From an uncultured Collinsella sp. (GTDB taxonomy: Bacteria > Actinomycetota > Coriobacteriia > Coriobacteriales > Coriobacteriaceae): a stretch of 9,148 bases of DNA. Positions within the stretch are counted from its first letter, which is position 1. Every line of letters starts with the position of its first letter. This document shows positions 1-7,158 of the stretch, one piece after another. The DNA lies in the NCBI GenBank assembly GCA_902495525.1, contig CABUXL010000066.1, forward strand, positions 1 through 9,148, given 5' to 3'. The translations under genes and the position numbers were made by a program. Under the pieces are notes generated by a model. The model saw nothing but the letters and a program-made list of their open reading frames with translations, did not search any database and was not told the origin of the DNA.

Positions 1-34
1 CGACGTAATGCACTCAATGCAAGAAAGGAGCCGC

Positions 35-1648
<1,614 letters not shown>

Positions 1649-1653
1649 CGCAC

Positions 1654-1692
1654 CGGCGCGGTGGCCCTGCGGGGCTGTCGCGCCGTTTGCTT
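1654..1692 (+). terminator. Hairpin terminator after prfC
   Basis: Bases 1654-1667 pair with 1672-1685 in a continuous 14-bp stem, GC-rich with three internal G-U wobbles, closed by the tetraloop TGCG (1668-1671). The 3' side is followed by TTTGCTT, a short and imperfect T-run. The position is six bases after the prfC stop codon, and a promoter-like element begins at its 3' edge. Both facts support a transcription boundary. The weak T-tract leaves its efficiency uncertain. Confidence 0.65.
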
Positions 1693-1719
1693 GCCTGTCG
1701 CCGTGTGAGCGGCTATCAT
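1691..1719 (+). promoter_or_regulatory. Predicted sigma70-type promoter for the transporter/SDR unit
   Basis: TTGCCT (1691-1696, 4 of 6 matches to TTGACA) and TATCAT (1714-1719, 5 of 6 matches to TATAAT) are separated by exactly 17 nt. Initiation is expected near 1726, giving a leader of about 80 nt that carries the hairpin described at 1749-1798. It sits immediately after the prfC terminator, as a new transcription unit requires. This is a consensus match only. Confidence 0.55.
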
Positions 1720-1748
1720 ACCCACCGTCGCCTCAAGACCGTGGCGGC

Positions 1749-1798
1749 CGAGCAGTTCGGGTCCGATATCCTGCTCGTTAAACCTAAAACCAAAGGAG
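1749..1798 (+). promoter_or_regulatory. Putative class I preQ1 riboswitch overlapping the Shine-Dalgarno sequence
   Basis: CGAGCAG (1749-1755) pairs perfectly with CTGCTCG (1771-1777), leaving a 15-nt loop that starts TTCGGG. An A-rich tail, TTAAACCTAAAACC (1778-1791), leads straight into AAAGGAG (1792-1798), the SD for the ATG at 1805. GGT (1760-1762) can pair with ACC (1789-1791), or GGGT (1759-1762) with ACCT (1782-1785), closing an H-type pseudoknot. This matches the preQ1-I plan: U at the start of the loop (1756), an unpaired C just before the 3' strand of P1 (1770, the expected ligand-pairing C), and an AAAAC tail (1786-1790) pairing back to the loop next to the SD. The downstream gene belongs to a family that imports queuosine precursors. 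P1 is two base pairs longer than in the best-known examples, and the tail is correspondingly longer. Ligand-induced SD occlusion is the expected mechanism. The call is by eye, without a covariance-model score. Confidence 0.65.
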
Positions 1799-1804
1799 TA
1801 CATA

Positions 1805-2527
1805 ATGATCAAGAAGGTCATGGAGGACTATAAGGTCCTGTTGCGGAGCATTCCCGCGGCAACGGTTTCGCTGTTTATCGTGAGCGTTATCATGATGAAC
1901 CTGCTGGCCAACAAAGAGCTTATCAGCCTGCCGTATCTGGCGCTCGACTGCGGCTTTGTGGTGAGCTGGGTCTCGTTCTTGTGCCAGGACATGATCTGCA
2001 AGCGCTTTGGCGCCAAGGCATCCATCAAAATCTCTATCCTCGCGTTGGTGGTCAACCTGGCCGTGAGCCTGTGCTTTTGGCTGTGCTCGCTCACGCCCGG
2101 CATGTGGGGCGCCTACTATGACACGGGCATGATCGAGGTCAACACCGCCCTTAACGCCACCATCGGCGGCACCTGGTACGTGGTATTCGGCTCTTCGCTC
2201 GCCATGCTTACCTCTGCCGTGGTCAACTCCACGCTCAACCAGTCGCTCGGCCGTATGCTCAAAAAGAATAACTTTGCGAGCTTTGCCTTCCGTTCCTATG
2301 TGTCCACGGGTATCGGTCAGTTTATCGACAACCTGGTCTTTGCCATTGTGGTGAGCCACACGTTCTTTGGTTGGACCTGGGTGCAGGTCATCATGTGCTC
2401 GCTGACCGGCGCTGTTGCCGAGCTGCTGTGCGAGGTCTTCCTGAGCCCTGTGGGCTACAAGGTCGTGCGCAGCTGGGAGCGCGAGAACGTGGGCGCCGAG
2501 TATCTCGAGCGCCACGCAACCGCCTAA
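1805..2527 (+). CDS. VUT/YhhQ-family transporter, probable queuosine precursor importer
   Basis: This is a 240-residue, highly hydrophobic protein of the VUT (DUF165/COG1738) family. Characterised members such as E. coli YhhQ import queuosine precursors. About six membrane segments are visible, near residues 17-35, 43-63, 73-96, 123-145, 170-188 and 193-216. Family-like features are MNLLANKELI (31-40) after the first helix, the QDMICKRFG stretch (61-69) resembling the D-x-x-x-E-x-x-G motif of YhhQ, and STGIGQFIDNLVF (167-179), which is strongly characteristic. The length is near the usual 220-240. AGGAG (1794-1798) is 6 nt from the ATG and lies within the putative preQ1-sensing leader, so expression is probably reduced when preQ1 is plentiful. 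The SDR gene starts 9 nt after its stop. The family call is firm. The exact substrate (queuine, preQ1, preQ0 or another) is inferred from family and leader. Confidence 0.85.
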   Translation: MIKKVMEDYKVLLRSIPAATVSLFIVSVIMMNLLANKELISLPYLALDCGFVVSWVSFLCQDMICKRFGAKASIKISILALVVNLAVSLCFWLCSLTPGMWGAYYDTGMIEVNTALNATIGGTWYVVFGSSLAMLTSAVVNSTLNQSLGRMLKKNNFASFAFRSYVSTGIGQFIDNLVFAIVVSHTFFGWTWVQVIMCSLTGAVAELLCEVFLSPVGYKVVRSWERENVGAEYLERHATA

Positions 2528-2536
2528 GGAGCAGCT

Positions 2537-3217
2537 ATGCGGGTTTTGATCACGGGCGCCTCGGGCGGCATTGGGGCCGCGTGCGTGCAGCGCTTTTTGG
2601 ACGAGGGGCACGAGGTCGTGGGCTTTGATCTGCTGCCGGCGGCCGTCGAGCACGAGCGCTACCGTCATCTGATCGTTGATGTCCGCGAACCGGACTTGTT
2701 TCCAGACGACCTTGAGCCTCAGGTGATCATAAACGTTGCCGGCACGCAAGATTCGGCCGACGACATTGCTGCTAATCTATGCGGCACCATCAACGTGACC
2801 GAGCGCTACGCTTTTGTGGGGGAGGGGCTTGCCGCCAAGCCGGCGCCGGCTATTGCATCCGTGGTCAATGTGGGGTCGGCGAGCGGGCATACGGGGTCGG
2901 AGTTTCCCGCCTATGCCGCCAGCAAGGGCGGCGTTATCGCCTACACCAAGAACCTCGCGAACCGCCTGGCGCCGCAGGCCATCGCCAACAGCGTTGACCC
3001 GGGCGGCGTCATTACGCCGCTCAACCGTTGCGTGATGGAAGACGAGCATCTGTGGAACCAGATTATGGAGCTCACGCCGCTCAAGCGCTGGGCCACCGCC
3101 CAAGAGATCGCCGAGTGGATCTACTTTGTGGGCGTGACCAACCGGTTTATGACCGGGCAGAGCCTGCTCATTGACGGCGGCGAGGCCGGCCGCACCCAGT
3201 TTATCTGGCCCGAGTAA
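2537..3217 (+). CDS. Short-chain dehydrogenase/reductase (SDR), FabG-like fold
   Basis: This 226-residue cytosolic oxidoreductase has classical SDR motifs: the Rossmann glycine motif TGASGGIG (6-13), NVAG (66-69, the NNAG equivalent), the conserved helix Asn (N80), a Ser near 114, and YAASK with Tyr126 and Lys130, completing the Asn-Ser-Tyr-Lys set. DPGGVITP (154-161) corresponds to the PGxxxT region, and the C-terminus ends with LLIDGGEAG like FabG-type enzymes. Asp31 at the end of the second strand suggests NAD(H) rather than NADP(H). At 226 residues it is slightly shorter than the usual 240-250, with a trimmed segment around residues 40-62. The SD TAAGGAG (2525-2531) overlaps the transporter stop codon, so the two genes are almost certainly co-transcribed and perhaps translationally coupled. 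The substrate cannot be read from the sequence; FabG-like motifs are shared by many unrelated alcohol and ketone reductases. Confidence 0.9.
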   Translation: MRVLITGASGGIGAACVQRFLDEGHEVVGFDLLPAAVEHERYRHLIVDVREPDLFPDDLEPQVIINVAGTQDSADDIAANLCGTINVTERYAFVGEGLAAKPAPAIASVVNVGSASGHTGSEFPAYAASKGGVIAYTKNLANRLAPQAIANSVDPGGVITPLNRCVMEDEHLWNQIMELTPLKRWATAQEIAEWIYFVGVTNRFMTGQSLLIDGGEAGRTQFIWPE

Positions 3218-3258
3218 CAAGACGCGCCTGATGGCAAGATGCCGTCGGGCGCGTCTTG
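3218..3258 (+). terminator. Long hairpin terminator after the SDR gene
   Basis: CAAGACGCGCC (3218-3228) pairs perfectly with 3248-3258. The pairing continues inward with two wobbles to 3236/3240, giving a stem of about 19 bp closed by the triloop AGA (3237-3239). It begins directly after the TAA stop codon (3215-3217). The following sequence, CATCTTAATAG, is only modestly T-rich, so termination could depend on stem strength or Rho. Confidence 0.7.
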
Positions 3259-3311
3259 CATCTTAATAGCTTACTTTGGTGGAGCATCATCTCTGAAAAG
3301 TGCTTTTGGGC

Positions 3312-3320
3312 TGGTAGAAT
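3312..3320 (+). promoter_or_regulatory. Extended -10 promoter for the kinase-MoxR operon
   Basis: TGGTAGAAT contains a TGn extension and TAGAAT (3315-3320), five of six matches to TATAAT. No good -35 hexamer is present at 17 nt (TCTGAA at 3292-3297), which is tolerable for an extended -10 promoter. Initiation is predicted at about 3327-3330, leaving zero to four nucleotides before the ATG at 3331. It is the only good promoter candidate between the SDR terminator and the kinase. Confidence 0.5.
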
Positions 3321-3330
3321 GAACGCCTGA

Positions 3331-4992
3331 ATGAAAAAAGGGGGCATATTGGGGCTGTTCGGTTCACACGAGAAGCGCGACGCGGACCGAGCGCGTCGAC
3401 TGTTTGAAGAGGCGCTTGCACAGCAAGGGCCCAACGTTGCGCTGGTTTTGCGCGCCGACGACTGTCTTCCGCTCTATATCACCCCAAATTTCGAGCGCAT
3501 ATTTGGTGTATCGCCCGAGCGTATTAGCGACGACATCGAGACGCTGTACCGCTTTATCCCCGATAGCGACCGTGTTCGCATGCAGCGACAGGTGAGGGAT
3601 TGGGACCGGGCGACTCCGCTAAACCTTCTGTGCTCCTACCATGCGCCCCATGGAGCAAAATCGCAGCTCAGCATAAGGTTTACGATCTCGCTCATTCAGG
3701 ACGGCACACAGTACCTGGTTTCTGCAGTCGATGTAACGACCGAAAACGAGCGCATCGCCAAGGCGGAGTCCGAGCGCGATCGCGCCGTCGAGACCGCCAA
3801 CGCGCGCACCGACTATATGAACCAGATGAGCCACGAGATCCGCACGCCGCTCAATGGCATCGAGGGTATGATTTCGCTTGCCCGCGAGCATCATGCGGAT
3901 GAGTCTCGTCTGATGGATGACTTGTCTCGCGCCTCGCAGCTTTCTGCCTATTTGCTTTCGCTTATCAACGACATGCTCGACATGAGCCGCCTCAACAGCG
4001 GGCGCGTGCGCATTGACGATGCGCCGTTTGATATGCGTCTGTTTGCCGATGAGATTGAGCGCATGTTTGCCTCGCAGACGGCCGACAAGGGGCTTGCGTA
4101 CTCGGTCAATCTCGAGGACTGCGAAAACGTTTTTGTCGTGGGCGATCGCATGCGCCTGTCGCAGGTTGTCATCAACTTTATCTCCAATGCGGTCAAGTTT
4201 ACCGAGCGGGGCGGCAGCGTTACCGTAACCCTGCGCGAGATGTACCGGACAGACGACGGCGTGAGCTATATGCTGCGCGTGCGCGACACGGGCAAGGGCA
4301 TGGATCCGCGCTATGTCAGCAAGATCTTTAAGCCGTTTGAGCAGGAGGACCGTACCATTGCACGTCGCTACGGCGGAACGGGCCTGGGCATGGCCATCAC
4401 GAGCGCGCTCGTCGACCTGATGGACGGCGAGATCGTCGTCGATACCGAGCCCGGTCGCGGATCAACCTTTTCGGCCTACATTCCGCTGCGACTGGCCACG
4501 CCGGAGCAGATCGAGGACCTTAAACTCAAGGAGCAGACGCTCGAGACGGCACCCGATTCCATTGGTTCGTCGTTTACCTACCAGTTTGAGGGCAAGCGAT
4601 TCCTGCTGGCCGAGGATAACGAGATCAATGCCATGATCGCGATTGAGCTGCTGGCAAGACGAGGCGCGGCGGTCGAGCGTGCCGAGAATGGCCAAGCAGT
4701 CGTCGAACGATTTCGGAGCATGCCCGCGGGCACCTACGATGCGATCCTCATGGATATCCAAATGCCCGTGCTCAACGGCTGGGAGGCGGCGGAGCAGATT
4801 CGAGGGTTCGATCGTGAGGACGCCGGTGCCATTCCCATCATTGCGCTTTCCGCCAATGACTACACCGAGGACGTTGAGCGATCGCGCGCCGCGGGCATGA
4901 ACGGACATGTGGGCAAGCCCATCGACCTAAACGTTTTGAAAGCGCAGCTGGCGGCCGCGACGGCCGAGGCAGCTTACCGAGGAAATGAGTAA
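3331..4992 (+). CDS. Soluble hybrid sensor histidine kinase (PAS-HisKA-HATPase-REC)
   Basis: This 553-residue protein combines sensor, kinase and receiver. A PAS-like domain spans about 35-137 (note ITPNFERIFGVSPE, 50-63), followed by a charged, probably coiled-coil linker (138-165). The H-box MSHEIRTPLN carries His168. The ATPase domain shows the N-box NFISNAVKF (Asn286), DTGKGM (319-324), FKPFEQ (333-338) and GGTGLGM (348-354). The receiver domain (about 423-545) has the acidic pair Glu428-Asp429, phospho-acceptor Asp475 in MDIQMP, Ser507 and Lys529 in GKP. All catalytic residues are present. There is no signal peptide or membrane helix, so it should sense a cytosolic cue. No Hpt domain or DNA-binding output is fused to it; the phosphate recipient is therefore elsewhere, or the receiver acts by contact. 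The ATG at 3331 lacks an SD and may be leaderless; a TTG at 3349 with GGGGG upstream is an alternative start. MoxR begins 2 nt after its stop. Confidence 0.95.
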   Translation: MKKGGILGLFGSHEKRDADRARRLFEEALAQQGPNVALVLRADDCLPLYITPNFERIFGVSPERISDDIETLYRFIPDSDRVRMQRQVRDWDRATPLNLLCSYHAPHGAKSQLSIRFTISLIQDGTQYLVSAVDVTTENERIAKAESERDRAVETANARTDYMNQMSHEIRTPLNGIEGMISLAREHHADESRLMDDLSRASQLSAYLLSLINDMLDMSRLNSGRVRIDDAPFDMRLFADEIERMFASQTADKGLAYSVNLEDCENVFVVGDRMRLSQVVINFISNAVKFTERGGSVTVTLREMYRTDDGVSYMLRVRDTGKGMDPRYVSKIFKPFEQEDRTIARRYGGTGLGMAITSALVDLMDGEIVVDTEPGRGSTFSAYIPLRLATPEQIEDLKLKEQTLETAPDSIGSSFTYQFEGKRFLLAEDNEINAMIAIELLARRGAAVERAENGQAVVERFRSMPAGTYDAILMDIQMPVLNGWEAAEQIRGFDREDAGAIPIIALSANDYTEDVERSRAAGMNGHVGKPIDLNVLKAQLAAATAEAAYRGNE

Positions 4993-4994
4993 CC

Positions 4995-5948
4995 GTGATC
5001 GTCGAACAGTCAAGCAGCATCGTCAACGAAGTGAGCCGCGCCCTGCTGGGCAAGCGCGATGTGATCGAGAAGGCCCTCATGGCCATCTATGCCGGCGGTC
5101 ATATCCTGTTGGAGGATGTGCCCGGTACCGGCAAGACGACGCTGGCCCTGGCGCTTTCGCGCGCACTTGGTCTGGACTTTAAGCGCGTGCAGTTTACGCC
5201 CGATACGCTGCCCTCGGACATTACGGGCTTTACGATGTTCGACCGCGACGAGGGCGTGTTTCGCTTTGTGTGGGGTGCGGTCAACTGCAACATGCTGCTG
5301 GGCGACGAGATCAACCGTACCAGTGCAAAGACGCAGTCGGCCCTGCTCGAGGTTATGGAAGAGCGCGCGGTGACGATCGACGGGCAGACGCATCAGGTCC
5401 CGCGTCCCTTTGTGTGCATCGCAACCGAGAACCCGGTGGGCTCGGCGGGCACGCAGCCGCTGCCCGATAGCCAGCTCGACCGCTTTATGGTTCGTCTGTC
5501 TGTTGGCTATCCGTCGCGCCAGGACCAGATCGATATCCTCAAGGCCCGTCGCTATGCCAACCCGCTCGACGACATCAAGCCCATGGTTGCCTGCGATGAC
5601 CTGCTCGATATCCAAAACTACCTGGGTAACGTGCAGGTTGCCGACACGGTGCTGGACTATATCGTCCGCCTGTGCGAGGAGACCCGTAATGACGGTCTTG
5701 TTGAGCTGGGCGTGAGCCCCCGCGGCATTATCGCGCTCACGCGCATGGCGCGCGCCTGCGCATTGATTCGCGAGCGCGACTATGTGGTGCCCGAGGATGT
5801 GCGCGAGGTTTTTAAGGTCGTTTGCGCTCACCGCCTTGTTTTGCGCCCCCAGGCCCGCATTGAATCGATTACCGCCGAGGACATCCTCGACCGCATTCTC
5901 GCTGCCGTTCCCGCCCCGTCCATGGGCCAGGTTCGCGGTCGCTCGTAG
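4995..5948 (+). CDS. MoxR-family AAA+ ATPase
   Basis: This is a 317-residue cytosolic AAA+ ATPase of the MoxR family (about 310-330 is usual). Members act as chaperones that mature or insert cofactors into partner proteins, often with VWA or DUF58 proteins. The hallmark GGHILLEDVPGTGKT segment (34-48) includes the Walker A with Lys47. Walker B is LLGDEINR (101-108; Asp104, Glu105), sensor 1 is ATENP (Asn146), the arginine finger lies in LPDSQLDRF (Arg163), and sensor 2 is SPRG (Arg243). All ATPase residues are intact. The start is GTG, with GAGGAAA (4979-4985) about 9 nt upstream inside the kinase's last codons; the N-terminus matches the family from there. It is 2 nt downstream of the kinase and 36 nt upstream of DUF58, in the same reading frame as DUF58, separated by one TAG. 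Its client is unknown; DUF58 and the transglutaminase-like protein are the obvious candidates. Confidence 0.95.
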   Translation: MIVEQSSSIVNEVSRALLGKRDVIEKALMAIYAGGHILLEDVPGTGKTTLALALSRALGLDFKRVQFTPDTLPSDITGFTMFDRDEGVFRFVWGAVNCNMLLGDEINRTSAKTQSALLEVMEERAVTIDGQTHQVPRPFVCIATENPVGSAGTQPLPDSQLDRFMVRLSVGYPSRQDQIDILKARRYANPLDDIKPMVACDDLLDIQNYLGNVQVADTVLDYIVRLCEETRNDGLVELGVSPRGIIALTRMARACALIRERDYVVPEDVREVFKVVCAHRLVLRPQARIESITAEDILDRILAAVPAPSMGQVRGRS

Positions 5949-5984
5949 CGGCTCGTTCGCCTATTTGCGCCCTACGTTACGCTC

Positions 5985-7157
5985 ATGATTGCCAACAAGA
6001 TTACCTATTTCGTATCCGTCGCGCTCCTGCTCGTCACGTTCGTGTTTACCGCCAATGCGGCTGCGCTCGCTGCTGCCGCGGCGTTGATCGCCATGCCCGT
6101 GATCACGGTGGTGGCGTGCCGTTCGAGCGTTGCCTTGCTCAAGCTTGACTTTGAGCTTCCCCGGTCGTGTGTTGTAAACGCACCTCTTGCATTGCGCATC
6201 ACGTTGGATCGCCCGCTTATGTTTCGCGGTCGCGTTGAGTTGTCGTTTTCGGTATACAACCAGCTGACGGGAACGCGGACGGTCTGTCCCGTAAGCCTTG
6301 CCCCCGCGATGGGTAGGCCTGCCTTGTTTGAGCTGGAGCTCGATTCGGCCGTCTGCGGTGCGCATACGATTGTCCTTGACACCGCGCGCCTGGTCGATGA
6401 GATGGGCTTTATGTCGCTCACTCTCGAGGACGCCGACTTTCACGGAATGTTTACGGTCTATCCCGAGATACTCGACATTCAGGTTGATCCTCACCAAAGT
6501 GTTTCCGCCAGTCTTGAGGGTACGAGCTACGATCCCCATCGAAGCGGCCAAGACGCCTCCGAAGTCTTTGACGTGAGGCCCTATCGCGAGGGCGATGCTG
6601 TTAAGTCGATCCACTGGAAGCTGTCGACGCGTTTTGACGACGTGCTGGTGCGCGAGGCCTCGCGCCCCCAAGACCACGCTATTGGCGTCTTGTTTGGTGC
6701 GTTTGCATGCGATTTTGAGCGCTCAAGCCGCTCCGAGGTCCTTTCCGCGGTGCTGAGTTTTACCGCATCGGTATCCCTGGCGCTTGTGCGTCAGGGATAC
6801 CGTCATGTGGTCGTGGCTGCCCCCGAAGGGTCCCTGGCTGCCTACCCCGTCGATGATCGACGTAGTTTTAATAAGATGCTTGACGCCTTGACGGCAACGC
6901 CGCTTGGCCCTGCCCATCCAACATCAAATGAGCAGTATGCCAGGCTTGTGGCGGCAAAGGGCATTAGTAAAACGGTGCTGGTGACGGCGGGCGTCGATGA
7001 ACAGGTCTATATCGATTTGGGCCGTCTGACCGATCTGTCGGTGCTCCATGTGTCGGATTCGGTCGAGTCGTATAGCATCGAGCGCGGCGCCAACTACATC
7101 ATCACCCATTGCCCAGTATCGAGCGACTCGGCCCGTATGAAGAGTCTGGAGCTCTAA
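5985..7157 (+). CDS. DUF58 domain membrane protein
   Basis: This 390-residue protein starts with a hydrophobic hairpin of two membrane helices (about 7-22 and 25-45), then a predicted beta-rich region (about 50-170), then the DUF58 signature at 194-225. That signature includes FDVRPYREGD (195-204) and SIHWKLSTR (208-216), ending in VREASRP. The last 160 residues resemble the VWA-like half of DUF58 proteins, but the usual D-x-S-x-S metal site is not evident (VLFGAFACDFERSS, 235-248). DUF58 proteins are regular neighbours of MoxR ATPases and are thought to be their membrane-bound partners; their biochemical role is not settled. No SD precedes the ATG, and no other in-frame start exists between it and the MoxR stop, so translational coupling is likely. 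A transglutaminase-like gene follows after one base. Confidence 0.92.
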   Translation: MIANKITYFVSVALLLVTFVFTANAAALAAAAALIAMPVITVVACRSSVALLKLDFELPRSCVVNAPLALRITLDRPLMFRGRVELSFSVYNQLTGTRTVCPVSLAPAMGRPALFELELDSAVCGAHTIVLDTARLVDEMGFMSLTLEDADFHGMFTVYPEILDIQVDPHQSVSASLEGTSYDPHRSGQDASEVFDVRPYREGDAVKSIHWKLSTRFDDVLVREASRPQDHAIGVLFGAFACDFERSSRSEVLSAVLSFTASVSLALVRQGYRHVVVAAPEGSLAAYPVDDRRSFNKMLDALTATPLGPAHPTSNEQYARLVAAKGISKTVLVTAGVDEQVYIDLGRLTDLSVLHVSDSVESYSIERGANYIITHCPVSSDSARMKSLEL

Positions 7158-7158
7158 C

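Noticed and set aside
8..34. Upstream in-frame ATG extending RF3 by nine residues
   Set aside because: The SD AAGGAG at 25-30 is correctly spaced for the ATG at 35, and the extension does not resemble RF3 N-termini.
1749..1798. Simple transcription terminator or attenuator in the transporter leader
   Set aside because: The hairpin has a 15-nt loop and is followed by an A-rich tail rather than a T-run, which does not fit intrinsic termination. A pseudoknot over the SD explains the sequence better.
1784..2749. 321-codon minus-strand frame across the transporter and SDR
   Set aside because: It is opposite two well-supported genes and shows no domain motif. Its translation is rich in His, Gln and Arg, as expected from antisense of membrane-protein codons.
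3259..3330. Small RNA or short ORF between the SDR terminator and the kinase
   Set aside because: Only about 70 nt are available and no stable fold or start codon with SD is visible; the promoter-like element accounts for the region.
5010..5831. 273-codon minus-strand frame across MoxR, and similar ones at 5961-6677 and 8314-9036
   Set aside because: All are complementary to strong family matches on the + strand, with no recognisable motifs of their own.
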